Positions 32,345-41,676 of a DNA stretch of 64,000 nt are shown here, one piece after another. The stretch is from Acidiphilium sp. PA. GTDB lineage: Bacteria; Pseudomonadota; Alphaproteobacteria; Acetobacterales; Acetobacteraceae. How positions within the stretch are numbered: position 1 is the stretch's first letter; each line of letters starts with the position of its first letter. Under the pieces are notes generated by a model. That model had not been told where the DNA came from. It did no database searches and worked only from the letters and a program-made list of their open reading frames with translations. The stretch lies in contig NZ_JAIMBY010000002.1 in NCBI RefSeq assembly GCF_026191915.1, positions 310,001 through 374,000 of the forward strand, written 5' to 3'. A program made the translations under genes and the position numbers.

Positions 32345-35149
32345 ATGACCAAAACGATGCTGATCGATGCCAGCCACGCGGAAGAAACCCGCGTGGTGGT
32401 GCTGGATAACAATCGACTCGATGATTTCGATATCGAGACTGCCGACAAGAAGCAGATCAAGGGCAATATCTATCTTGCCAAGGTGATCCGGGTCGAGCCG
32501 AGCCTGCAGGCCGCTTTTGTCGAATATGGCGGCAATCGCCACGGGTTTCTGGCCTTTGCCGAGATCCATCCCGATTATTATCAGATCCCGGTCGCCGACC
32601 GGCAGAAGCTGCTGGCGATGGAGGCCGAGGAGGCGCGCCGGCGCAGCGAGGCTGAGGATGCCGAGGATGCGCGGGCCGGTGCGCCGCGCGCGCAGGCGCT
32701 GGAGGCCGGGCGGGCCGGGGTGATTGCGGAGATCCCGATCGGGGATGCGCCGCCGGCGATGATCGATGCGGCGACGGCGGATGACGCGCCGGACCCGGGT
32801 GAGGGCGAGGGTGACCGGATCGAGGATCATGCCGAGCCGGCGCATGTTTCAGGGGCGGCCGCCGCGATCGAGGCGGAGCTTGCGAGCAACGGGCCGCCGC
32901 CGGAGGATGGCGAGGTGACGCCGGCCGCGCCGCCCGAGCAGGTTGGCGGCGGTGACGACGGTGCCGATGAGGCGCGCGAGCGGCGCCGGATGCGGGCGTT
33001 GCGGTCTTACAAGATCCAGGAGGTGATCCATCGCCGCCAGATCATTCTGGTCCAGGTGGTGAAGGAGGAGCGCGGCTCGAAGGGTGCGGCGCTGACCACG
33101 TATATTTCGCTGGCCGGGCGGTTTTCGGTGCTGATGCCCAATTCGCCGAACGGGGGCGGGGTTTCACGCAAGATTACCTCGGTCGCGGATCGTCGCCGCC
33201 TGAAGGAGGTGATGGCCGAGCTCGATATTCCCGACGGCATGGGCATGATCGTGCGCACCGCCGGGGCGGCGCGGCCGAAACCGGAGATCAAGCGCGATTG
33301 CGAATATCTGCTGCGGTTATGGGACGATATCCGGGAAAAGACGCTTGCCTCGATCGCGCCGGCGCTGGTGTATGAGGAAGCGACGCTGATCAAGCGGACG
33401 ATCCGCGATGTGTATACCCGCGATGTCGATACGCTGCTGATCGAGGGTGAGGAGGGGTATCGGACGGCGCGGGAGTTCATGCGCATGCTGATGCCGACGG
33501 CGGTGAAGAAGGTGGTGCAGTGGAACGACCGCCAGCCGCTGTATGCGAAATATCAGGTGGAGCAGATGCTCGACCAGATGTTTCAGCCCACCGTGCAGCT
33601 GCGCTCGGGCGGGTATCTGGTGATCAACCAGACCGAAGCGCTGGTGGCGATCGATGTGAATTCGGGGCGGGCGACGCGCGAGCGGAATATCGAGGATACC
33701 GCGCTGCGCACGAATATGGAGGCCGCCGAGGAGGTGGCGCGGCAGTTGCGGCTGCGGGATCTGGCCGGGCTGATCGTGATCGATTTCATCGACATGGAAG
33801 TGCGGCGCAACAATGCGATGGTCGAGCGCAAGCTCAAGGATGCGCTGAAGAACGACCGGGCGCGGATTCAGGTGGGCTCGATCAGCCATTTCGGGCTGAT
33901 GGAGATGAGCCGACAGCGGCTGCGGCCTTCGATTTCCGAGACCATGCTGATCCCGTGCCCGCATTGTGCGGGCGTTGGCCACATCAGAAGTACGGCGAGC
34001 ACGGCGCTCGCCGTGTTGCGCGCGATCGAGGACGAGGCGGCGCGGCAGGCGGCGGAGATTGTGGTGCATCTGGCGCCGGAAGTGGCGCTGTATATTTTCA
34101 ACCATAAGCGCGCGCAGCTCGCGGCGACCGAAACCCGGTTCGACATGGTGGTGCGGTTTGCCGCCGACGGGCTGGTGCCGGCGGAGTTCAAGGTCGAGAC
34201 GTTGCGCACCCAGGCGGTGCGGCCGGTCGAGGCGCCGGTGATGCGCCCGGCTGATCCGGTGGTGAGCGCGCGTGACGATGAGGAAGACGCGGCGGACGAG
34301 GGCGACGAGGAGACCATGCGCGAGCCGGTTGCGGGGCATGGCGGCCCGGCGGGCGATGCCAAAACGGCGGACGAGGCGGAGCGGGGCCGGCGGCGGCGGC
34401 GGCGGCGGCGGCGGGGTGGTCGGCGGGACGAGGCGGCGCCGGCACCCGGTGCCGAGCAGCCGGACGTGCCGGAGTTGCCCGACGAGTTCGCGGCGAGGCT
34501 GGGTCAGCCGGTCGCACCGCGGGCCGAGCCGGTTGGCGAGGCTGATGGTGTTGCGGTGACCGGCGACGAGGATCGGGCGGTTGCGGCTTCGGTGCCTGAG
34601 GCGGTGGTGCCGGAGACGGGGATTGCAGCGGCGGGCGCGATGGTGGCTGAGGGTTCGGCCGATGCGCCGGCCGGTCCGGAACCGGTGCTGGCGGATGCGG
34701 CGCCGGTGGCTGAGAAGCCGAAGCGCCGGCCGCCGCGCCGGCGCCGGGCTTCGGGCGAGGGCGAGGCTGCTGCGGCGCCGGCACCGGTGTTGCCGGTGTT
34801 TACCGATATCGCCGATATTTTCGAGGCGGCGGAGCAGGCCGAGGCGCGGGTGGTCAAGCCCCGGCGGGCACCGCGGGCCGCGGCAAAGACGGTCGTGCAG
34901 GAATCGCTGATCGCGGCGGCACCGGAGGCGCGTTCGGATCAGGGGTCCGACCCTGGTCCGGAACCGACCCCGGCGCCGGCGCCGGCACCGGTGCGTGAGC
35001 CGGAACCGGTGCCGATGCCGGCGCCTGAACCCGTGCATGAGCCGGAACCGGCACCTGAACCGGTCAAGGCGGCTGTGGTGAAACCGGTGCTGGTCGATGC
35101 GGTCGAGCCGCAGGCGGCGCCGAAGCGGGGCTGGTGGAAGCGCGGCTGA
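32345..35149 (+). CDS. rne: Ribonuclease E/G family endonuclease
   Basis: The 934-residue product begins MTKTMLIDASHAEETRVV. Its S1 domain is split by an acidic, low-complexity insertion (about 85-220). The catalytic core has AIDVNSG with Asp437 and VIDFIDME with Asp480, spaced 43 residues as in E. coli RNase E (303/346), and the zinc-link CPHCAG (538-543). The C-terminal third is disordered: an Arg run, then Pro/Glu-rich repeats, which should scaffold a degradosome. It processes rRNA and mRNA. ATG 32345 has AGGAG upstream. Confidence 0.95.
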   Translation: MTKTMLIDASHAEETRVVVLDNNRLDDFDIETADKKQIKGNIYLAKVIRVEPSLQAAFVEYGGNRHGFLAFAEIHPDYYQIPVADRQKLLAMEAEEARRRSEAEDAEDARAGAPRAQALEAGRAGVIAEIPIGDAPPAMIDAATADDAPDPGEGEGDRIEDHAEPAHVSGAAAAIEAELASNGPPPEDGEVTPAAPPEQVGGGDDGADEARERRRMRALRSYKIQEVIHRRQIILVQVVKEERGSKGAALTTYISLAGRFSVLMPNSPNGGGVSRKITSVADRRRLKEVMAELDIPDGMGMIVRTAGAARPKPEIKRDCEYLLRLWDDIREKTLASIAPALVYEEATLIKRTIRDVYTRDVDTLLIEGEEGYRTAREFMRMLMPTAVKKVVQWNDRQPLYAKYQVEQMLDQMFQPTVQLRSGGYLVINQTEALVAIDVNSGRATRERNIEDTALRTNMEAAEEVARQLRLRDLAGLIVIDFIDMEVRRNNAMVERKLKDALKNDRARIQVGSISHFGLMEMSRQRLRPSISETMLIPCPHCAGVGHIRSTASTALAVLRAIEDEAARQAAEIVVHLAPEVALYIFNHKRAQLAATETRFDMVVRFAADGLVPAEFKVETLRTQAVRPVEAPVMRPADPVVSARDDEEDAADEGDEETMREPVAGHGGPAGDAKTADEAERGRRRRRRRRRGGRRDEAAPAPGAEQPDVPELPDEFAARLGQPVAPRAEPVGEADGVAVTGDEDRAVAASVPEAVVPETGIAAAGAMVAEGSADAPAGPEPVLADAAPVAEKPKRRPPRRRRASGEGEAAAAPAPVLPVFTDIADIFEAAEQAEARVVKPRRAPRAAAKTVVQESLIAAAPEARSDQGSDPGPEPTPAPAPAPVREPEPVPMPAPEPVHEPEPAPEPVKAAVVKPVLVDAVEPQAAPKRGWWKRG
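34388..34414 (+). repeat. (CGG)9 triplet run inside rne
   Basis: Nine consecutive CGG codons encode nine Arg in the disordered tail of RNase E, directly after the catalytic part. Arg-rich stretches in this position bind RNA or partner proteins. As a triplet repeat it can change length by slippage without breaking the frame. Confidence 0.8.
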
Positions 35150-35180
35150 GCCGCCTTGTGCTGACGCGACGATGATGAAA

Positions 35181-35210
35181 CCCCGGCCGCGCCCTGCGGC
35201 CGGGGTTTTT
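35181..35210 (+). terminator. Intrinsic terminator after rne
   Basis: The stem CCCCGGCCGC (35181-35190) and GCGGCCGGGG (35196-35205), with loop GCCCT, is followed by TTTTT. It is a strong rho-independent terminator 32 bases after the rne stop, which isolates rne from the large surface protein gene. Confidence 0.93.
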
Positions 35211-35310
35211 CATGCGTGGGCTGCCTGAAAGCGCCGGTGGTGGTGTCGATCCGCTTGAACAACTTCAAGTTGAACATTACGATTGATTCCCAGAGGCGTC
35301 AGGAGTCACC

Positions 35311-38300
35311 ATGAGTTCGACCTTGCAGATCATTGGGCCGGCTGCGATCGATCTGATCGAGGGGACGACGCTTTCCAGTCTCGATCTGCTGCCGCCGGGC
35401 GGGCTTGCGGTGAGCGATAGCAATGCCGCCGCCTCGATCAGCGTGACGTTGAGCAGCGGCCTTGGTCTTTCGGCGAGTAGCGCGGGCGGGGCGACCGTGA
35501 TCGATGCCGGTGGGGCGCTGACGCTGAGCGGCGGGCTGGCGGCGGTCAATGCGGCGCTGGCGAGCCTGATTTTGGCCGGCACGGCGGCGGGGGCGGCGAC
35601 GCTCGCGATGACCGCGAGCGACGGCACGGTGAGCGCGAGCACGGTGATTGCCGTGGAGACGCTGCCGGACAGCGCACCGGCGTTTGTTTCACCCGCCGCG
35701 AGTCTCGCGCTGGTGGCGGGGGTTGGCGCGTCGCTCGGGCTGACATTGGCGGATGATCCGGCCGTGGCGCTGGGTTTGCTGGGCGCGGCGCCCGAGGAGT
35801 TGAGCGTGACGCTGCTGGCCTCGTCCGGCGTGTTGCTGCTCGACCCCGGCGTGGCGCCGGGGATCGGGATTGCCGGCGATGCGACCGGGGCTTTGACGCT
35901 GTCGGCCACGAGCACCGAGTTCGCCAGCCTGGATGCGGCGCTGGCGGCGGTCAGGCTCGATGCCGGGTCGGGCGGATCGTTGCTGTATATCGCGAGCCAG
36001 ACCAGCGGGCCGCTGGCGCTGACCGATACTTCCGGCAGTCTGACCTATACGACGACCGGCACGATCGGGGCGAGCGCCGAGAGTTGGGCGGGGCAATCGA
36101 TCGGGTGGCAGACGGCGGCGGCGTGGTCGGGCGATGCGACGCCGGGGCTGGGGACGAATGTGACGATCGGCGGCACCGCGACGGTGTTGGGGTTTGGCGT
36201 GGCCGCCAGCCTGAGCATCGCACAGGGCGCGGTGGTGGATATCGAGGCGCAGATTGGCGTTGCGGCGGCGACGCTGGGCAGCGCGAGCACGCTGACGCTG
36301 GGCAGTGCCGCGGTTTCGGTTGCGGGCAGTCTGGTGCTCGATGCTGCGACGGTTGCGATCGGCGCGGCGGGAAGCCTGGCGGCGGGTGCCGTTTCGATCG
36401 GGTCGGCGGGGGCGCTGATCGATTTCGGCACGGCGGTGTTGGGCGGCATGGCGGTGGATGGGGCGGCGTTGCTGCCGGGCGGCGCGCTGCTGGAGGGGCC
36501 GATCGCCCTGGGGTCGGGCGGGTTGATCGATTTCGCGGGCAGTTTGCAGGCGGATGACGCGGCGCCATCGGTCGGGTTGACGGCGATTACGCTGGCGGCC
36601 GGGGCGACGATTGCCGGAGCGGGGACGCTGATTGCCGGCAATTTCAGTTTTTCGGACAATATCGCCGGGCCGGGGACGATCGTTGCGAGTGGTCCGGCGG
36701 CGTTCGAGGTGCTGGCCGGCAGTATCGGCGGCGGCGTGAATTTCGTGATCGATCCGGGGGCGTCGCTCGAATTCGGGGCGGTGGCGCCGTTGTATGGCGT
36801 GTTCAACGCGACGCCGGAGACGGTGGGCGGCGATGCGACGATCAGCTTCGCGCCCGGGGCCTCGGCCGGGCAGGATGCGACCGGGTATGCGAGCACGCTG
36901 GGCGAGCAGGGCGGCGTGCTGGTGATCGATAATCCCGAGAGTTTTGCAGGCACCATTCTGGGATTTCTGCCGGGCGAGCGGATCGTGCTCTCGACCTTGT
37001 CGCCCGCCTCGGTGTTCAACGTCACTGCCAATTCCTTCGAGGTCGAGGGGTCGGTGATCGGCAATGCGACGCAGAGCATGATCGTGACGATACACGCCAG
37101 CCTGGCCGCCGGGCTGACGCCGGTGATCGAGACCGATGCGGCGGGGAATGCGGTGATCGGGCTGCGTGCGGCCAGTGCGGTGCTGGATTTGAACGATACC
37201 GCCGCGAGTCTTGCCGTGATCGATGCGGTCAATGGGGCGAGTACGCCGATCGAGGGGTTGGGCGTGCTGGTGCCGAGCAATGGCTCGGCCGGGTTGGTGC
37301 TGACGATTTCGGCGAGCCACGGATTGATCGGCGATGGCGGCACGACGGGGAGCGCGTTGACGCTGAGTGCGGCGAGCGCGCTGGCGCTGAACACCGACAT
37401 GGCGGCGCTGCGCTATACCGCGCCGGCGAGCGGCACCGGCGATGTGTTGAATTTTACCGGATCCGCCGGGCTGGTCGGGCTTTCGGCGGCGATCGCCATC
37501 GATATCGGTGCCGCGGCGACGCTGGGGTTTACCGGCGCGAGCGGTGCGTTGTTCGATGCGGGCAGCGCCTGGAACGGCGGGGTTGCGCCGGCGGTGGGGG
37601 ATGTGGCGGCGTTTTCCAGCCATCAGGGCGCGCCGCTGCTGGTCGGTGGGGTTGGGGCGGCGAGCGAACTGTCGGTGCGCGGGGCGTATGATTTTGCCGG
37701 CGCGCTCGATCTTGCGGGCTCGGCGGGCAGTGCGCTCGCGATCGGCGGTGGTGGGTTTGCGTTGTTCGATGCCAATGCGGTGGTGACGCTGGGCGCTTCG
37801 GCGGTGATCGGCGATGCGGGTGGCGCGGGCACGCTGGGGATTGCCGGGACGGTGTATGCGGCGGCGGACACGTTCGTGGTGGGCGGCGTGGCGGGCGCGG
37901 CGGGCAGCGTGGTGGATATCACCGGCAATCTGCTACTGGCGCAGGCGCTGGATCTGGGGGGCGGTGCGGCCGCGACGCTCGATGTGACCGGCAATGCCGG
38001 GTTTGCCGCCACCACGCTGGGTGGCACCGGCGCGCTGGACAGCGGGGTGATCCGCGCGGGCGGTGCGGCGACGCTGGCGCTCGGGGCGCTGGATATCGTG
38101 GCGGGGACGCTGGCGCTCGATGGCGGTGCGACGGTCAGTGCGGCGGCGGTGACGCTGGGCAGCGGGTTGGTCAGCCTGGGCGGGCAGAGCGAGCTGGTTG
38201 CGAATTTCGGGCTCGATATCACTGGGGGGTCATTGGCGATCGGCGCGGCGGCGGTTGCGAGTCTGTCGCCGGGGACGCTGGTCATCGGCGCGTCCGGCGT

Positions 38301-39897
38301 GGTCGATCTGGCCGGGAGCCTGAGCGTGGGTGCGATCGGGCAGGCGGGGGCGGGGACGATTGCGGGCGGCAGGGCGGCGGTGAGCGGTGCGTTCAGCCTG
38401 GCTGGCGGTGCGGTGCTCGATTTGGCGGCGGCGACGCTGGCGGTGGGCAGCCTGACGGTTGCGAGCGGGGCGACGCTGAGCGGGAGCGGGGCGATCGGCG
38501 CGGCGGTTGCCGGGGTCGATCTGATCACGATCGATGCGGGCGGGGTGATCGAGGCGGTTGGGGGCAGTCTGACGCTGGGTGGCGCGCTGGTGGGCGGGGC
38601 AACCATCGCGGCGGGGGCGGCGCTCGATCTGGCGGGTGGCGCGAGCGGCGGCACGCTGAGTTTTGCGGGCGGCAGCCTGGCGGGAAGCGACGCGATGCTG
38701 GTGGTGAACAATGTCACCACGATGCAGGATGCGGTGGCGAATTTCGCGAGCGGCGATGTGATCGATCTGGTCGGGGTCGCGCCGTCGCTGGTGAGTGTTA
38801 CGAGCGGGTTGGTGCATGTCGGGACGCAGACCGAGTTCGCGCTGACGGCGGCGAGCGGTGCGCCGGCGGCGGCGGTGGCGGCGGACTCGCATGGCGGCAC
38901 CTACGTCAGCGCTGGCGGGCCGATGCCGTGTTTTGTGCGCGGCGCCCGGATCTTGACCGGGACGGGGTATCGCCCGGTGGAGACGCTGCGCCCGGGCGAC
39001 CGGGTGGTGACGCGGGACGGCGGGGCGCGGGCGATCGGGTGGATCGGGTGGCGGACGATCGATCTGGCCCGCGATCCTGCGGCGGCGGCGCTGCGCCCGG
39101 TGGTGATCGCGCCGGGGGCGTTTGGGCCGGGGCGGCCGGGACGGGCGCTGGCGATCTCGCCGCTGCACGCGATTTTCGTGCATGGTGTGCTGGTGCCGGC
39201 GGTTCTGCTGGTCAATGGCGCGACCATCACCCGCGATGAGCGGGCATTTGCGGTGACGTATTATCACGTCGAGCTCGATCGGCATGCGGTCGTGCTGGCC
39301 GAGGGGTTGGAGGCCGAGACCTATCGGGACAACGGGAATCGGGACCGGTTTCTGGCGCAATGCGGTACGCCGGGCTCACCTGTGGATGCGTGCGCGCCGC
39401 TCGTGGTGGGTGGGGCGTCGCTGCGGGAGGTGCGGGCGGATCTGCATCGCCGGGCGGGCGCGCTGGGGTATCGGGTGGTGCATGGCGCGGTTGCGGCGGT
39501 GCGGATCGAAGGGGTGGCGGCGCCGGTGCGGGCGCGGCGGCATGGTGGGCGGCTGATGTTCGATCTGCCGGTCAGGGCACGGCATGTGGCGCTGGATTGC
39601 CGGAGCGGGATGGCGGCGGAGACCGATCCGGCTTCGGAGGATCGGCGGCGGCTGGGGATCTGCGCCGGGACGCTGCGGGCGGATGGGCGGCGGGTTGCGG
39701 TGTGGCACGGCGGCGGATGGCATCCGCTCGCGCCGGGGGATCGGGGGTTGTGGAGCACGGGGCGGGCGATGGTGCATCTACCGCGGCCGGCACAGCGGAT
39801 CAGCATCGATCTGCTCGGCAGTGTGCCGCGGTGGGAGCGCGATCCGGCGTTTCTGGAGGGCGGGTTCCCGGGGAAGGAAAGGGCTTCTTTTTTGTAA
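35311..39897 (+). CDS. Giant beta-repeat surface protein with C-terminal Hint domain
   Basis: The 1,528-residue product is rich in Gly, Ala, Ser, Leu and short beta repeats (GAGTLIAGNFSF, VTLGSGLVSLGG and similar) typical of autotransporter passengers. A Hint_2 domain follows: Cys1207 in PCFVRGARILTG, VETLRPGDRVVTRDGG and ISPLHAIFVHG. No conventional signal peptide or outer-membrane barrel is seen, so the export route is unknown. Hint domains can self-cleave; the key first Cys is present. AGGAGTCACC precedes ATG 35311. The last residues (ERASFL) and stop are encoded by an A/T-rich repeat element. Confidence 0.85.
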   Translation: MSSTLQIIGPAAIDLIEGTTLSSLDLLPPGGLAVSDSNAAASISVTLSSGLGLSASSAGGATVIDAGGALTLSGGLAAVNAALASLILAGTAAGAATLAMTASDGTVSASTVIAVETLPDSAPAFVSPAASLALVAGVGASLGLTLADDPAVALGLLGAAPEELSVTLLASSGVLLLDPGVAPGIGIAGDATGALTLSATSTEFASLDAALAAVRLDAGSGGSLLYIASQTSGPLALTDTSGSLTYTTTGTIGASAESWAGQSIGWQTAAAWSGDATPGLGTNVTIGGTATVLGFGVAASLSIAQGAVVDIEAQIGVAAATLGSASTLTLGSAAVSVAGSLVLDAATVAIGAAGSLAAGAVSIGSAGALIDFGTAVLGGMAVDGAALLPGGALLEGPIALGSGGLIDFAGSLQADDAAPSVGLTAITLAAGATIAGAGTLIAGNFSFSDNIAGPGTIVASGPAAFEVLAGSIGGGVNFVIDPGASLEFGAVAPLYGVFNATPETVGGDATISFAPGASAGQDATGYASTLGEQGGVLVIDNPESFAGTILGFLPGERIVLSTLSPASVFNVTANSFEVEGSVIGNATQSMIVTIHASLAAGLTPVIETDAAGNAVIGLRAASAVLDLNDTAASLAVIDAVNGASTPIEGLGVLVPSNGSAGLVLTISASHGLIGDGGTTGSALTLSAASALALNTDMAALRYTAPASGTGDVLNFTGSAGLVGLSAAIAIDIGAAATLGFTGASGALFDAGSAWNGGVAPAVGDVAAFSSHQGAPLLVGGVGAASELSVRGAYDFAGALDLAGSAGSALAIGGGGFALFDANAVVTLGASAVIGDAGGAGTLGIAGTVYAAADTFVVGGVAGAAGSVVDITGNLLLAQALDLGGGAAATLDVTGNAGFAATTLGGTGALDSGVIRAGGAATLALGALDIVAGTLALDGGATVSAAAVTLGSGLVSLGGQSELVANFGLDITGGSLAIGAAAVASLSPGTLVIGASGVVDLAGSLSVGAIGQAGAGTIAGGRAAVSGAFSLAGGAVLDLAAATLAVGSLTVASGATLSGSGAIGAAVAGVDLITIDAGGVIEAVGGSLTLGGALVGGATIAAGAALDLAGGASGGTLSFAGGSLAGSDAMLVVNNVTTMQDAVANFASGDVIDLVGVAPSLVSVTSGLVHVGTQTEFALTAASGAPAAAVAADSHGGTYVSAGGPMPCFVRGARILTGTGYRPVETLRPGDRVVTRDGGARAIGWIGWRTIDLARDPAAAALRPVVIAPGAFGPGRPGRALAISPLHAIFVHGVLVPAVLLVNGATITRDERAFAVTYYHVELDRHAVVLAEGLEAETYRDNGNRDRFLAQCGTPGSPVDACAPLVVGGASLREVRADLHRRAGALGYRVVHGAVAAVRIEGVAAPVRARRHGGRLMFDLPVRARHVALDCRSGMAAETDPASEDRRRLGICAGTLRADGRRVAVWHGGGWHPLAPGDRGLWSTGRAMVHLPRPAQRISIDLLGSVPRWERDPAFLEGGFPGKERASFL

Positions 39898-40013
39898 AAG
39901 AGAAGCAAAAAACTTTCTGACTCTGGGGCACGGGCGTTTTCACCGGCACGGGCCCAAATCAACAAAGTTTTTTTTGCTTCTTTTTTTTCAAAAAAAAAGA
40001 AGACCTTGCTTCA
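39871..40013. repeat. Bipartite A/T-rich inverted element, copy 3
   Basis: Left arm GCTTCTTTTTTG-TAAAAGAGAAGC (about 39883-39906), then AAAAAACTTTCTGACTC, centre GGGGCACGGGCGTTTTCACC and GGCACGGGCCC, then the inverted part AACAAAGTTTTTTTTGCTTC, a T-run, and an A-run ending GAAGACC. The TAA stop of the Hint protein is inside the left hairpin loop. The element lies between two genes on the same strand. The centre orientation matches copy 2. Confidence 0.8.
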
Positions 40014-40082
40014 ACTTGTCTGTGCCTTATGGCGAGGAAGCCCCGCGCTTGTTTCGCGCCGGCGAGCGTGTATCTGGAAGCG

Positions 40083-40490
40083 ATGACATCAAAGCTGACG
40101 CGCCGGAATTTGCAGATTGCCATTGCCGTTGCGGGGATCGTACCGGTGGGGGCGGGGTTGGGCGGGATTTTGCTGGGCACGAATTTTGCGGGTGATCCGC
40201 AATCGCTACCGGATCTGACCAGCATGTATGTGTATCTTTCGGGCTTGCTGCTCGCGATCGGGCTGATTTTCTATGCCAGTATTCCACATATCGAGCGCCA
40301 CACCGCGCGGGTGCGGTTGTTGACGCTGATTGTGGTGATCGGCGGGCTGGCGCGGTTGGCCGGGATTTTTCTGCATGGGATTCCGGGGGCTTCGATGTTT
40401 TTCGGCCTGTTCATGGAATTGATCGTGACGCCGTTTCTGTGCTGGTGGCAGTCGCGGATTGCGGTTTCGGGGTTGCGTTCGCCCGCGTGA
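40083..40490 (+). CDS. DUF4345-like integral membrane protein
   Basis: The 135-residue product has four hydrophobic helices: IAIAVAGIVPVGAGLGGIL, MYVYLSGLLLAIGLIFYAS, LLTLIVVIGGLARLAGIFL and MFFGLFMELIVTPFLCWW. Layout and the PHIERHTARVRLL loop fit DUF4345. ATG 40083 has GGAAG upstream; an ATG 54 bases earlier would add a polar stretch next to the repeat. The function is unknown. It follows A/T-rich copy 3 and precedes rpsD by 208 bases. Confidence 0.78.
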   Translation: MTSKLTRRNLQIAIAVAGIVPVGAGLGGILLGTNFAGDPQSLPDLTSMYVYLSGLLLAIGLIFYASIPHIERHTARVRLLTLIVVIGGLARLAGIFLHGIPGASMFFGLFMELIVTPFLCWWQSRIAVSGLRSPA

Positions 40491-40698
40491 TTTCAGGGAC
40501 TGGCGCGGGTGGAGCGGGTGATATTTGACATTAGGGCGCGGTTTGCCTAACCACCGGCGCATTGCTGGGAACGTGGACGCATCCCCCATTTCGGTGGCGG
40601 TCGGTGTGCGCCCGTTTTGTCGCGCTTGCGGGCGGGGCGGAACCTACCGGTGCAACATGAGGCGACATTTCGCCCGATAACGAAGGAGTACGGCGCGC

Positions 40699-41313
40699 AT
40701 GACCAAGCGTACCGAAAGCAAATACAAGATCAATCGCCGGCTCGGGGTGAACCTGTGGGGCCGAGCGAAATCGCCGATCAACAAGCGCGACTACGGTCCC
40801 GGCCAGCATGGCCAGCGGCGCAAGAAGCCGTCGGATTTCGGCGTGCAGCTGATGGCCAAGCAGAAACTGCGTGGCTATTACGGCAATATCGGCGAGAAGC
40901 AGTTCTATAAATATTACGAGGAGGCGGTGCGCCGCCGGGGCGACACCTCGGAGAATCTGATCGAATTGCTGGAGCGCCGCCTCGATGCGGTGATCTATCG
41001 TATGAAATTCGCGATCACGCCGTTCGCGGCACGCCAGTTCGTGAGCCATGGCCATGTGCTGGTCAACGGCAAGCGGGTGAACATCGCTTCGTACCAGGTG
41101 CGCGACGACGACACGATCGAGGTGCGCGAGAAATCGAAGCAGCTCGCCGTGGTACTCGATGCGACGCAGAGTGCCGAGCGCGATGTGCCGGAATACATGG
41201 AAGTCGATCATCGCGCGATGAAGGGGCGGTTTACCCGCGCGCCGAAGCTGGCCGATGTGCCCTATCCGGTGCAGATGGAGCCGAATCTGGTGGTCGAATT
41301 CTACTCGCGTTGA
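40699..41313 (+). CDS. rpsD: 30S ribosomal protein S4
   Basis: The 204-residue product starts [20 protein letters not shown] and contains [16 protein letters not shown] and the S4 RNA-binding domain ([20 protein letters not shown]). It is a primary 16S rRNA binder and a translation fidelity determinant. A strong GAAGGAG site precedes the ATG. It is a lone gene with its own terminator, as in many alphaproteobacteria; S4 often represses its own mRNA through the leader, though no defined structure is recognised here. Confidence 0.97.
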   Translation: MTKRTESKYKINRRLGVNLWGRAKSPINKRDYGPGQHGQRRKKPSDFGVQLMAKQKLRGYYGNIGEKQFYKYYEEAVRRRGDTSENLIELLERRLDAVIYRMKFAITPFAARQFVSHGHVLVNGKRVNIASYQVRDDDTIEVREKSKQLAVVLDATQSAERDVPEYMEVDHRAMKGRFTRAPKLADVPYPVQMEPNLVVEFYSR

Positions 41314-41333
41314 TCTGAGATCATCGGTTGGGG

Positions 41334-41371
41334 AAAACCGGCTTTACGCTTTTGCGTAAAGCCGGTTTTTT
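41334..41371 (+). terminator. Intrinsic terminator after rpsD
   Basis: A perfect 16-base-pair stem, AAAACCGGCTTTACGC (41334-41349) and GCGTAAAGCCGGTTTT (41354-41369), encloses a TTTT loop and runs into more Ts. It lies 20 bases after the rpsD stop. The A-tract on the left makes it work both ways. Confidence 0.95.
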
Positions 41372-41493
41372 ATTGGCTGGGCCGTGGGGCCCGGGGTTAA
41401 ATTCGGCTCATGGTGCCGATTGGGCATTGTCTGGTGCGGATGATCCGGCACAATGCGGCGATCGACATTGATTTTGGTGCAGGGAGATCAGGC

Positions 41494-41673
41494 ATGACCC
41501 GTTCGACGATCGCAAGGCCGCTGCGCGCCATGATGGTGCTGGCCGCGGGGCTCGTTATGGCCAGCGCGCTTTCGGGGTGCATTGTGCTTGGCGGCGGTTC
41601 GCCGCCTTCGAAGACCTATATCGTGGTGCCGCCGGGGTCATCCGCGCCGAATGCACCGCCGGCGAGCCAGTAA
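41494..41673 (+). CDS. Short lipoprotein (59 aa)
   Basis: The small product starts MTRSTIARPLRAMMVLAAGL and has the lipobox ALSGC (Cys31), so the mature lipoprotein has only about 29 residues: CIVLGGGSPPSKTYIVVPP followed by a Ser/Pro/Ala tail. ATG 41494 has GGGAG upstream. Similar tiny lipoproteins occur widely in proteobacteria without assigned function. It converges on panB three bases from its stop. Confidence 0.72.
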   Translation: MTRSTIARPLRAMMVLAAGLVMASALSGCIVLGGGSPPSKTYIVVPPGSSAPNAPPASQ

Positions 41674-41676
41674 GGT

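Noticed and set aside
33317-35038. A minus-strand open frame opposite rne
   Set aside because: Arg/His-rich mirror sequence without domains; rne is certain.
35689-37623. A 644-codon minus-strand open frame inside the Hint protein gene
   Set aside because: Arg/His-rich low complexity with no family, opposite a protein with a strong ribosome site and Hint domain.
36000-38700. A CRISPR array or tandem DNA repeat in the Hint protein gene
   Set aside because: The repetition is protein-level (short Gly/Ala/Leu beta repeats) without constant DNA units or spacers.
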